Assembly (NCBI RefSeq): GCF_905404315.1
Contig: NC_066294.1
Coordinates: 11,805,501 to 11,869,500, forward strand
Length of the DNA: 64,000 bases
Origin: Leptidea sinapis
Lineage: Eukaryota; Arthropoda; Insecta; Lepidoptera; Pieridae
Reading direction: 5' to 3'
This document shows, in pieces, positions 1 to 12,115 of this stretch (position 1 is its first letter; each line of letters begins with the position of its first letter). Below the pieces are notes generated by a model that was given only the letters and a program-made list of their open reading frames with translations, had not been told where the DNA came from and did not search any database. A program made the position numbers and the translations under genes.

Positions 1-2699
1 AATCAATTATGTTTTCAGCAATATGGATATCGTGTTCGAGGTTCTCGAGGGTGCAGAAAACAATTTTGGGATCATTTTTAAATCTGAGATGGCCGCCGCT
101 CAAAATTATGATAACGAAATTATGGGTATCGTATCAGTAGTTCTCGAGGGTGCGGAGAACGATTTTGTGATCACTTTTCAAATCCAAGATGGCCGCCGCT
201 CAAAAGTATGATAAATACATTATGGGTATCTTATCCGAGGTTCTCGAGGGTGATGAGAACGATTTTGTGATCATTTTTCAAATACAAGATGGCCGCCGTG
301 CAAGATTATGATCATAAAAATATGGGTATCGTATCTGAGGTTCTCGAGAGTGCACAGAACGATTTTGTGAATATTTTTGAAATCCAAGATGGCCGCCGCT
401 CAAAATGATGATAAGTTAATTATGGTTATCGTATCCGAGGTTCTCGAGGGTGCAGAGAACGATTTTGTGATCATTTTTGAAATCCAAGTTGGCCGCCGCT
501 CAAAATTATGATAACTACATTATGGGTATCATTTTTCTAATCTAAGATGATCACCGCACAAAATTATGTTGATGGCCGCCGCTCAAAATTATGATAACTA
601 GATTATGGGTATCGTATCCGAGGTTCTCGAGGGTGCAGAGATCGATTATGTGATCAGTTTTCAAATCCAAGATGGCCGCCGCTCAAAAGTATGATAACTA
701 CATTATGGATATCGTATCCTAGTTTCTCGAGGGTGCAGAGAACAATTCTGTGATCATTTTTGAAATCCAAGAGGGCTGCCGCAAACAATTATGTTTTCAG
801 CAATATGGATATCGTGTCCGAGGTTCTCGAGGGTGCAGAAATTAATTTTGGGATCATTTTTAAATCCGAGATGGCCGCCGCTCAAAAGTATGATAACTAG
901 ATTATGGGTATCGTATCCAAGGTTCTTGAGGGTGCAGAGAACGATTCTGTGATCATTTTTGAAGTCCAAGAGGGCTGCCGCACAAAATTATGATTTGAGC
1001 AATATGGATATCGTACCCGAGGTACTCAAGGGTGCAGAGAACGATTTGGTGATCATTTTTTAAATCCGAGATGGCCGCCGTGCAAGATTATGATCACAAA
1101 AATATGGGTATCGTATCCAAGGTTCTCGAGGGTGCAGAGAACGATTCTGTGATCATTTTTCAAATCGAAGATAGCCGCCGCTTAAAAGTATGATAACTAC
1201 ATTATGGGTATCGTATCCGAGGTTCTCGAGGGTGTTGAGAACGATTTTATGATCATTTTTCAAATCGAAGGCCGCCGCACAAAATTATGATTTCAGCAAT
1301 ATCGATATCGTACCCGAGGTTCTCGAGGGTGCAGAGAACGATTTTGTGATCATTTTCTAATCCAAGATGGCCGCCGCACAAAATTATGATTTAAGCAATA
1401 TGGATATCGTGTCCGAGGTTCTCGAGGGTGCAGAGAACGATTTTGTGATCACTTTTCAAATCCAAGATGGCCGCCGCTCAAAAGTATGATAACTACATTA
1501 TGGGTATCTTATCCGAGGTTCTCGAGGGTGATGAGAACGATTTTGTGATAATTTTTCAAATACAAGATGGCCGCCGTGCAAGATTATGATCATAAAAATA
1601 TGGGTATCGTATCTGAGGTACTCGAGAGTGCACAGAACGATTTTGTGAATATTTTTGAAATCCAAGATGGCCGCCGCTCAAAATGATGATAAGTTAATTT
1701 TGGTTATCGTATCCGAGGTTCTCGAGGGTGCAGAGAACGATTTTGTGATCATTTTTGAAATCCAAGTTGGCCGCCGCTCAAAATTATGATAACAACATTA
1801 TGGGTATCGTATCCGAGATTCTCGAGCGTGCTGAAAACGATTTTGTGATCATTTTTCTAATCTAAGATGATCTAAGCACAAAATTATGTTGATGGCCGCC
1901 GCTCAAAATTATGATAACTAGATTATGGGTATCGTATCCGAGGTTCTCGAGGGTGCAGAGATCGATTATGTGATCAGTTTTCAAATCCAAGATGGCCGCC
2001 GCTCAAAAGTATGATAACTACATTATGGATATCGTATCCTAGTTTCTCGAGGGTGCTGAGAACGATTTTGTGATCATTTTTCAAATCCAAGATGGCCGCC
2101 GTGCAAGATTATGATCACAAAAATATGGGTATCGTACCCGAGAATCTCGAGGGTGCAGAGAAGGATTTGGTGATCATTTTTCAAATCCAAGAGGGCTGCC
2201 GCAAACAATTATGTTTTCAGCAATATGGATATCGTGTCCGAGGTTCTCGAGGGTGCAGAAAACAATTTTGGGATCATTTTTAAATCCGAGATGGCCGCCG
2301 CTCAAAAGTATGATAACTAGATTATGGGTATCGTATCCAAGGTTCTTGAGGGTGCAGAGAACGATTCTGTGATCATTTTTGAAGTCCAAGAGGGCTGCCG
2401 CACAAAATTATGATTTGAGCAATATGGATATCGTACCCGAGGTACTCAAGGGTGCAGAGAACGATTTGGTGATCATTTTTCAAATCCAAGAGGGCTGCCG
2501 CAAACAATTATGTTTTCAGCAATATGGATATCGTGTCTTAGGTTCTCGAGGGTGCTGAGAACGATTTTGTGATCATTTTTCAAATCCAAGATGGCCGCCG
2601 TGCAAGATAATGATCACAAAAATATGGGTATCGTACCCGAGATTCTCGAGGGTGCAGAGAACGATTTTATGATCATTTTTCAAATCGAAGGCCGCCGCA
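1..2699. repeat. Irregular HOR lead-in with 1.28-1.42 kb internal copies
   Basis: The anchor cttatccgaggttctcgagg lies at about 225-245 and again near 1,503-1,523, 1,278 bp later, and the flanking monomers match. Further right the offset grows to 1,320 bp and then 1,420 bp, because the left copy lacks 42 bp at 530/531 and the right copy has an extra 100 bp monomer near 2,060-2,160. For example, 754-969 corresponds to 2,174-2,389. Nothing but satellite is present here. Confidence 0.85.
440..460. other. Example of the conserved short dyad in the monomer core
   Basis: GTTCTC at 440-445 and GAGAAC at 455-460 are perfect reverse complements separated by 9 bp. The same arrangement is present in most type A, B and E monomers, in type F with TTCTC and GAGAA, and partly in D. 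Type C keeps only part of it, because GAGAAC becomes GAAAAC. No function is shown by the sequence; it could be a protein-binding site or simply part of the ancestral monomer. Confidence 0.7.
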
Positions 2700-5600
2700 C
2701 AAAATTATGATTTCAGCAATATGGATATCGTACCCGAGGTTCTCGAGGGTGCAGAGAACGATTTTGTGATCATTTTCAAATCCAAGATGGCCGCCGCACA
2801 AAATTATGATTTAAGCAATATGGAAATCGTGTCCGAGGTTCTCGAGGGTGCAGAGAACAATTCTGTGATCATTTTTGAAATCCAAGAGGGCTGCAGCAAT
2901 CAATTATGTTTTCAGCAATATGGATATCGTGTCCGAGATTCTCGAGGGTGCAGAAAACAATTTTGGGATCATTTTTAAATCTGAGATGGCCGCCGCTCAA
3001 AATTATGATAACGACATTATGGGTATCGTATCAGTAGTTCTCGAGGGTGCAGAGAACGATTTTGTGATCACTTTTCAAATCCAAGATGGCCGCCGCTCAA
3101 AAGTATGATAACTACATTATGGGTATCTTATCCGAGGTTCTCGAGGGTGCTGAGAACGATTTTGTGATCATTTTTCAAATACAAGATGGCCGCCGTGCAA
3201 GATTATGATCATAAAAATATGGGTATCGTATCTGAGGTTCTCGAGAGTGCACAGAACGATTTTGTGAATATTTTTGAAATCCAAGACGGCCGCCGCTCAA
3301 AATGATGATAAGTTAATTATGGTTATCGTATCCGAGATTCTCGAGGGTGCAGAGAACGATTTTGTGATCATTTTTGAAATCCAAGTTGGCCGCCGCTCAA
3401 AATTATGATAACTACATTATGGGTATCGTATCCGAGATTCTCGAGCGTGCTGAAAACGATTTTGTGATCATTTTTCTAATCTAAGATGATCACCGCACAA
3501 AATTATGTTGATGGCCGCCGCTCAAAATTATGATAACTAGATTATGGGTATCGTATCCGAGGTTCTCGAGGGTGCAGAGATCGATTATGTGATCAGTTTT
3601 CAAATCCAAGATGGCCGCCGCTCAAAAGTATGATAACTACATTATGGATATCGTATCCTAGTTTCTCGAGGGTGCTGAGAACGATTTTGTGATCATTTTT
3701 CAAATCCAAGATGGCCGCCGTGCAAGATTATGATCACAAAAATATGGGTATCGTACCCGAGATTCTCGAGGGTGCAGAGAACGATTTTATGATCATTTTT
3801 CAAATCGAAGGCCGCCGCACAAAATTATGATTTCAGCAATATGGATATCGTGTCCGAGGTTCTCGAGGGTGCAGAGAACAATTCTGTGATCATTTTTGAA
3901 ATCCAAGAGGGCTGCCGCAAACAATTATGTTTTCAGCAATATGGATATCGTGTCCGAGGTTCTCGAGGGTGCAGAAAACAATTTTGGGATCATTTTTAAA
4001 TCCGAGATGGCCGCCGCTCAAAAGTATGATAACTAGATTATGGGTATCGTATCCAAGGTTCTTGAGGGTGCAGAGAACGATTCTGTGATCATTTTTGAAG
4101 TCAAAGAGGGCTGCCGCACAAAATTATGATTTGAGCAATATGGATATCGTACCCGAGGTACTCAAGGGTGCAGAGAACGATTTGGTGATCATTTTTCAAA
4201 TCCAAGGGGGCTGCCGCATACAATTATCTTTTCAGCAATATGGATATCGGGTCCGATGTTCTCAAGGGTGCAGAAAACAATTTTGGGATCATTTTTAAAT
4301 CCAAGATGGCCGCCGTGCAAGATTATGATCACAGAAATATGGGTATCGTATCCGATGTTCTCGAGAGTGCACAGAACGATTTTGTGATCATTTTTGAAAT
4401 CCAAGATGGCCGCCGCACAAAATTATGATTTCAGCAATATGGATATCGTACCCGAGGTTCTCGAGGGTGCAGAGAACGATTTTGTGATCATTTTCAAATC
4501 CAAGATGGCCGCCGCACAAAATTATGATTTAAGCAATATGGAAATCGTGTCCGAGGTTCTCGAGGGTGCAGAGAACAATTCTGTGATCATTTTTGAAATC
4601 CAAGAGGGCTGCAGCAATCAATTATGTTTTCAGCAATATGGATATCGTGTCCGAGGTTCTCGAGGGTGAAGAAAACAATTTTGGGATCATTTTTAAATCT
4701 GAGATGGCCGCCGCTCAAAATTATGATAACGACATTATGGGTATCGTATCAGTAGTTCTCGAGGGTGCAGAGAACGATTTTGTGATCACTTTTCAAATCC
4801 AAGATGGCCGCCGCTCAAAAGTATGATAACTACATTATGGGTATCTTATCCGAGGTTCTCGAGGGTGATGAGAACGATTTTGTGATCATTTTTCAAATAC
4901 AAGATGGCCGCCGTGCAAGATTATGATCATAAAAATATGGGTATCGTATCTGAGGTTCTCGAGAGTGCACAGAACGATTTTGTGAATATTTTTGAAATCC
5001 AAGATGGCCGCCGCTCAAAATGATGATAAGTTAATTATGGATATCGTACCCGAGGTTCTCGAGGGTGCAGAGAACGATTTTGTGATCATTTTTGAAATCC
5101 AAGATGGCCGCCGCTCAAAATAATGATAGCTACATTATGGGTATCGTATCCGAGATTCTCGAGCGTGCTGAAAACGATTTTGTGATCATTTTTCTAATCT
5201 AAGACGATCACCGCACAAAATTATGTTGATGGCCGCCGCTCAAAATTATGATAACTAGATTATGGGTATCGTATCCGAGGTTCTCGAGGGTGCAGAGATC
5301 GATTATGTGATCAGTTTTCAAATCCAAGATGGCCGCCGCTCAAAAGTATGATAACTACATTATGGATATCGTATCCTAGTTTCTCGAGGGTGCTGAGAAC
5401 GATTTTGTGATCATTTTTCAAATCCAAGATGGCCGCCGTGCAAGATTATGATCACAAAAATATGGGTATCTTACCCGAGATTCTCGAGGGTGCAGAGAAG
5501 GATTTGGTGATCTTTTTTCAAATCCAAGATGGCCGCCGCACAAAATTATGATTTTAGCAATATGGATATCGTGTCCGAGGTTCTCGAGGGTGCAGAGAAC

Positions 5601-6138
5601 AATTCTGTGATCATTTTTGAAATCCAAGAGGGCTGCCGCAAACAATTATGTTTTCAGCAATATGGATATCGTGTCCGAGGTTCTCGAGGGTGCAGAAAAC
5701 AATTTTGGGATCATTTTTAAATCCGAGATGGCCGCCGCTCAAAAGTATGATAACTAGATTATGGGTATCGTATCCAAGGTTCTTGAGGGTGCAGAGAACG
5801 ATTCTGTGATCATTTTTGAAGTCCAAGAGGGCTGCCGCACAAAATTATGATTTGAGCAATATGGATATCGTACCCGAGGTACTCAAGGGTGCAGAGAACG
5901 ATTTGGTGATCATTTTTCAAATCCAAGAGGGCTGCCGCAAACAATTATGTTTTCAGCAATATGGATATCGTGTCTTAGGTTCTCGAGGGTGCAGAAAATA
6001 ATTTTGGGATCATTTTTAAATCCGAGATGGCCGCCGTGCAAGATTATGATCACAAAAATATGGGTATCGTATCCAAGGTTCTCGAGGGAGCAGAGAACGA
6101 TTCTGTGATCATTTTTCAAATCGAAGATAGCCGCCGCT
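2700..6138. repeat. Tandem pair of ~1.72 kb HOR units
   Basis: Sequence from about 2,700 matches sequence from about 4,418 at an offset of 1,718 bp (2,721 to 4,439; 2,875 to 4,593; anchor 3,138 to 4,856). After about 3,840 the offset becomes 1,721 bp because of a 3 bp deletion in the left copy. Around 3,778 versus 5,499 the copies diverge locally, so one has exchanged with another subfamily. Boundaries are approximate. Confidence 0.82.
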
Positions 6139-6613
6139 TAAAAGTATGATAACTACATTATGGGTATCGTATCCGAGGTTCTCCAGGGTGTTGAGAACGA
6201 TTTTATGATCATTTTTCAAATCGAAGGCTGCCGCACAAAATTATGATTTCAGCAATATGGATATCGTACCCGAGGTTCTCGAGGGTGCAGAGAACGATTT
6301 TGTGATCATTTTCTAATCCAAGATGGCCGCCGCACAAAATTATGATTTAAGCAATATGGATATCGTGTCCGAGGTTCTCGAGGGTGCAGAGAACAATTCT
6401 GCGATCATTTTTGAAATCCAAGAGGGCTGCAGCAAACAATTATGTTTTCAGCAATATGGATATCGTGTCCGAGGTTCTCGAGGGTGCAGGAAACAATTTT
6501 GGGATCATTTTTAAATCTGAGATGGCCGCCGCTCAAAATTATGATAGCGACATTATGGGTATCGTATCCGAGGTTCTTGAGGATGCAGAGAACGATTTGG
6601 TGATCATTTTTGA

Positions 6614-6713
6614 AATCCAAGATGGCCGCCGCACAAAATTATGATTTGAGCAATATGGATATCGTACCCGAGGTTCTCAAGGGTGCAGAGAAAGATTTGG
6701 TGATCATTTTTCA
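6614..6713. repeat. Representative type B monomer (100 bp)
   Basis: Type B is marked by gccgcacaaaattatgattt, gagcaatatggatatcgtac, ttctcaagggtgcagag and gatttggtgatc. It has GATATC where type A has GGTATC, and CTCAAG where type A has CTCGAG. It is usually followed directly by a type C monomer, and this B-C order is kept in many HOR copies from about 1 kb to 19 kb and again at 27.8-31.6, 34.4, 36.5 and 44.5 kb. Confidence 0.9.
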
Positions 6714-6812
6714 AATCCAAGGGGGCTGCCGCATACAATTATCTTTTCAGCAATATGGATATCGTGTCCGATGTTCTCAAGGGTGCAGAAAACAATTTTG
6801 GGATCATTTTTA
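6714..6812. repeat. Representative type C monomer (99 bp)
   Basis: Type C is marked by ctgccgcaaacaattatg or ctgccgcatacaattatc, then ttttcagcaatatggatatc, gtgcagaaaacaattttggg and atcatttttaaatccgag. The missing C in tttttaaatcc makes it 99 bp, divisible by three. It therefore keeps reading frame with its neighbour, and the longer chance open frames cluster around type C units. Confidence 0.9.
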
Positions 6813-7230
6813 AATCCGAGATGGCCGCCGCTCAAAAGTATGATAACTAGATTATGGGTATCGTATCCAATGTTCTTGAGGGTGCAGAGAACGATTCTGT
6901 GATCATTTTTGAAGTCCAAGAGGGCTGCCGCACAAAATTATGATTTGAGCAATGTGGATATCGTACCCGAGGTTCTCAAGGGTGCAGAGAACGATTTGGT
7001 GATCATTTTTCAAATCCAAGAGGGCTGCCGCAAACAATTATGTTTTCAGCAATATGGATATCGTGTCCGAGGTTCTCGAGGGTGCAGAAAACAATTTTGG
7101 GATCATTTTTAAATCTGAGATGGCCGCCGCTCAAAATTATGATAACGACATTATGGGTATCGTATCAGTGGTTCTCGAGGGTGCAGAGAACGATTCTGTG
7201 ATCATTTTTCAAATCCAAGATGGCCGCCGC

Positions 7231-9746
7231 TCAAAAGTATGATAACGACATTCTGGGTATCGTATCAGTAGTTCTCGAGGGTGCAGAGAACGATTTTGTG
7301 ATCACTTTTCAAATCCAAGATGGCCGCCGCTCAAAAGTATGATAACTACATTATGGGTATCTTATCCGAGGTTCTCGAGGGTGATGAGAACGATTTTGTG
7401 ATCATTTTTCAAATACAAGATGGCCGCCGTGCAAGATTATGATCATAAAAATATGGGTATCGTATCTGAGGTTCTCGAGAGTGCACAGAACGATTTTGTG
7501 AATATTTTTGAAATCCAAGATGGCCGCCGCTCAAAATGATGATAAGTTAATTATGGTTATCGTATCCGAGGTTCTCGAGGGTGCAGAGAACGATTTTGTG
7601 ATCATTTTTGAAATCCAAGTTGGCCGCCGCTCAAAATTATGATAACTACATTATGGGTATCGTATCCGAGATTCTCGAGCGTGCTGAAAACGATTTTGTG
7701 ATCATTTTTCTAATCTAAGATGATCACCGCACAAAATTATGTTGATGGCCGCCGCTCAAAATTATGATAACTAGATTATGGGTATCGTATCCGAGGTTCT
7801 CGAGGGTGCAGAGATCGATTATGTGATCAGTTTTCAAATCCAAGATGGCCGCCGCTCAAAAGTATGATAACTACATTATGGATATCGTATCCTAGTTTCT
7901 CGAGGGTGCTGAGAACGATTTTGTGATCATTTTTCAAATCCAAGATGGCCGCCGTGCAAGATTATGATCACAAAAATATGGGTATCGTACCCGAGATTCT
8001 CGAGGGTGCAGAGAAGGATTTGGTGATCTTTTTTCAAATCCAAGATGGCCGCCGCACAAAATTATGATTTTAGCAATATGGATATCGTGTCCGAGGTTCT
8101 CGAGGGTGCAAAGAACAATTCTGTGATCATTTTTGAAATCCAAGAGGGCTGCCGCAAACAATTATGTTTTCAGCAATATGGATATCGTGTCCGAGGTTCT
8201 CGAGGGTGCAGAAAACAATTTTGGGATCATTTTTAAATCCGAGATGGCCGCCGCTCAAAAGTATGATAACTAGATTATGGGTATCGTATCCAAGGTTCTT
8301 GAGGGTGCAGAGAACGATTCTGTGATCATTTTTGAAGTCCAAGAGGGCTGCCGCACAAAATTATGATTTGAGCAATATGGATATCGTACCCGAGGTACTC
8401 AAGGGTGCAGAGAACGATTTGGTGATCATTTTTCAAATCCAAGAGGGCTGCCGCAAACAATTATGTTTTCAGCAATATGGATATCGTGTCTTAGGTTCTC
8501 GAGGGTGCAGAAAATAATTTTGGGATCATTTTCAAATCCGAGATGGCCGCCGTGCAAGATTATGATCACAAAAATATGGGTATCGTATCCAAGGTTCTCG
8601 AGGGAGCAGAGAACGATTCTGTGATCATTTTTCAAATCGAAGATAGCCGTCGCTTAAAAGTATGATAACTACATTATGGGTATCGTATCCGAGGTTCTCC
8701 AGGGTGTTGAGAACGATTTTATGATCATTTTTCAAATCGAAGGCCGCCGCACAAAATTATGATTTCAGCAATATGGATATCGTACCCGAGGTTCTCGAGG
8801 GTGCAGAGAACGATTTTGTGATCATTTTCTAATCCAAGATGGCCGCCGCACAAAATTATGATTTAAGCAATATGGATATCGTGTCCAAGGTTCTCGAGGG
8901 TGCAGAGAACAATTCTGCGATCATTTTTGAAATCCAAGAGGGCTGCAGCAAACAATTATGTTTTCAGCAATATGGATATCGTGTCCGAGGTTCTCGAGGG
9001 TGCAGAAAACAATTTTGGGATCATTTTTAAATCTGAGATGGCCGCCGCTCAAAATTATGATAGCGACATTATGGGTATCGTATCCGAGGTTCTTGAGGAT
9101 GCAGAGAACGATTTGGTGACCTTTTTTGAAATCCAAGATGGCCGCCGCACAAAATTATGATTTGAGCAATATGGATATCGTACCCGAGGTTCTCAAGGGT
9201 GCAGAGAACGATTTGGTGATCATTTTTCAAATCCAAGGGGGCTGCCGCATACAATTATCTTTTCAGCAATATGGGTATCGTGTCCGATGTTCTCAAGGGT
9301 GCAGAAAACAATTTTGGGATCATTTTTAAATCCGAGATGGCCGCCGCTCAAAAGTATGATAACTAGATTATGGGTATCGTATCCAAGGTTCTTGAGGGTG
9401 CAGAGAACGATTCTGTGATCATTTTTGAAGTCCAAGAGGGCTGCCGCACAAAATTATGATTTGAGCAATATGGATATCGTACCCGAGGTTCTCAAGGGTG
9501 CAGAGAACGATTTGGTTATCATTTTTCAAATACAAGAGGGCTGCCGCAAACAATTATGTTTTCAGCAATATGGATATCGTGTCCGAGGTTCTCGAGGGTG
9601 CAGAAAACAATTTTGGGATCATTTTTAAATCTGAGATGGCCGCCGCTCAAAATTATGATAACGACATTATGGGTATCGTATCAGTGGTTCTCGAGGGTGC
9701 AGAGAACGATTCTGTGATCATTTTTCAAATCCAAGATGGCCGCCGC
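7231..9746. repeat. HOR unit of 2,516 bp, copy 2
   Basis: This is the right-hand copy of the 4,715-7,230 unit and starts directly at its end. Its second half is also the start of the 3.88 kb HOR, so the 2.5 kb duplication and the 3.88 kb duplication overlap and must have happened at different times. Confidence 0.88.
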
Positions 9747-12115
9747 TCAAAAGTATGAAAACTAGATTATGGCTATCGTATCCGAGGTTCTCGAGGGTGC
9801 AGAGAACGATTCTGTGATCATTTTTGAAATCCAAGAAGGCTGCCGCAAACAATAATGTTGTCAGCAATATTGATATCGTGTCTGAGGTTCTCGAGGGCGC
9901 AGAAAATAATTTTGGGATCATTTTTAAATCCGAGATGGCCGCCGTGCAAGATTATGATCACAAAATATGGATATCGTACCCGAGGTTCTCGAGGGTGCAG
10001 AGAACGATTTGGTGATCATTTTTAAATCTGAGATGGCCGCCGCTCAAAATTATGATAACGACATTATGGGTATCGTATCAGTGGTTCTCCAGGGGACAGA
10101 GAACGATTTTGTGATCATTTTTCAAATTCAAGATGGCCGCCGCTCAAAAGTATGATAACTACATTATGGGTATCTTATCCGAGGTTCTCGAGGGTGCTGA
10201 GAAAGATTTTGTGATCATTTTTCAAATACAAGATGGCCGCCGTGCAAGATTATGATCATAAAAATATGGGTATCATATCTGAGGTTCTCGAGAGTGCACA
10301 GAACGATTCTGTGATCATTTTTGAAGTCCAAGAGGGCTGCCGCACAAAATTATGATTTGAGCAATATGGATATCGTACCCGAGGTACTCAAGGGTGCAGA
10401 GAACGATTTGGTGATCATTTTTCAAATCCAAGGGGGCTGCCGCAAACAATAAGGTTTTCAGCAATATGGATATCGTGTCTTAGGTTCTCGAGGGTGCAGT
10501 AAATAATTTTGGGATCATTTTTAAATCCGAGATGGCCGCCGTGCAAGATTATGATCACAAAAATATGGGTATCGTATCCAAGGTTCTCGAGGGTGTTGAG
10601 AACGATTTTATGATCATTTTTCAAATCGAAGGCCGCCGCACAAAATTATGATTTCAGCAATATGGATATCGTACCCGAGGTTCTCGAGGGTGCAGAGAAC
10701 GATTTTGTGATCATTTTCTAATCCAAGATGGCCGCCGCACAAAATTATGATTTAAGCAATATGGATATCGTGTCCGAGGTTCTCGAGGAAGCAGAGAACA
10801 ATTCTGTGATCATTTTTGAAATCCAAGAGGGCTGCAGCAAACAATTATGTTTTCAGCAATATGGATATCGTGTCCGAGGTTCTCGAGGGTGCAGAAAACA
10901 ATTTTGGGATCATTTTTAAATCTGAGATGGCCGCCGCACAAAATTATGATAGCGACATTATGGGTATCGTATCCGAGGTTCTCGAGGGTGCAGAGAACGA
11001 TTTGGTGATCATGTTTGAAATCCAAGATGGCCGCCGCACAAAATTATGATTTGAGCAATATGGATATCGTACCCGAGGTTCTCAAGGGTACAGAGAACGA
11101 TTTGGTGATCATTTTTCAAATCCAAGGTGGCTGCCGCATACAATTATCTTTTCAGCAATATGGATATCGTGTCCGATGTTCTCAAGGGTGCAGAAAACAA
11201 TTTTGGGATCATTTTTAAATCCGAGATGGCCGCCGCTCAAAAGTATGATAACTAGATTATGGGTATCGTATCCAAGGTTGTTGAGGGTGCAGAGAACGAT
11301 TCTGTGATCATTTTTGAAGTCCAAGAGGGCTGCCGCACAAAATTATGATTTGAGCAATATGGATATCGTACCCGAGGTTCTCAAGGGTGCAGAGAACGAT
11401 TTGGTGATCATTTTTCAAATCCAAGGGGGCTGCCGCAAACAATTGTTTTCAGCAATATGGATATCGTGTCTGAGGTTCTCGAGGGTGCAGAAAATAATTT
11501 TGGGATCATTTTAAATCTGAGATGGCCGCCGTGCAAGATTATGATCACAAAAATATGGGTATCGTATCCGAGGTTCTCGAGAGTGCACAGATCGATTTTG
11601 TGATCATTTTTGAAGTCCAAGGTGGCCGCCGCTTAAAATTATGATAACTTCATTATTGGTATCCTATCCGAGGTTCTCGAGGGTGCAGAAAACAATTTTG
11701 GGATCATTTTTAAATCCGAGATGGCCGCCGCTCAAAAGTATGACAAAGAGATTATGGGTATCGTATCCTAGGTTCTCGAGGGTGCAGAGAGCGATTTTGT
11801 GATCAGTTTTCAAATCCAAGAAGGCCGCCGCTCAAAAGAATGATAACTACATTATGAGTATCGTATCCGAGGTTCTCGAGGGTGCAGAGAACGATTTGGT
11901 GATCATTTTTGAAATCCAAGATGGCCGCCGCACAAAATTATGATTTGAGCAATATGGATATCGTACCCGAGGTTCTCAAGGGTGCAGAGAACGATTTGGT
12001 GATCATTTTTCAAATCCAAGGGGGCTGCCGCATACAATTATCTTTTCAGCAATATGGATATCGTGTCCGATGTTCTCAAGGGTGCAGAAAACAATTTTGG
12101 GATTATTTTTAAATC
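8240..12115. repeat. HOR unit of ~3.88 kb, copy 1
   Basis: The block matches 12,116-15,994. The overall offset is 3,876 bp at the left end (8,332 to 12,208). It is 3,777 bp in the middle (9,126 to 12,903; 9,967 to 13,744), and 3,877-3,879 bp at the right (10,728 to 14,605; 11,909 to 15,788). The two 99-100 bp steps are whole-monomer differences; the last 2 bp step is caattgttttc near 11,442 against caattatgttttc near 15,318. Limits are approximate. Confidence 0.87.

Larger units (their letters stand above)
4715..7230. repeat. HOR unit of 2,516 bp, copy 1
   Basis: This block matches 7,231-9,746 at a constant offset of 2,516 bp (5,418 to 7,934; 5,816 to 8,332; 6,405 to 8,921; 6,909 to 9,425; 7,054 to 9,570). 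Similarity stops just before 4,715 and just after 9,746, so the two units abut. The block has about 25 monomers of types A to F. Scattered single substitutions separate the copies, such as the CAATGTGG versus CAATATGG difference near 6,951. Confidence 0.88.

Noticed and set aside
440..460. Heat-shock element or steroid-receptor element in the core
   Set aside because: GTTCTC and GAGAAC half sites are present, but the 9 bp spacing differs from the 3 bp spacing of a steroid-receptor element, and TTCTCGAG lacks the GAA-nn-TTC-nn-GAA pattern of a heat-shock element.
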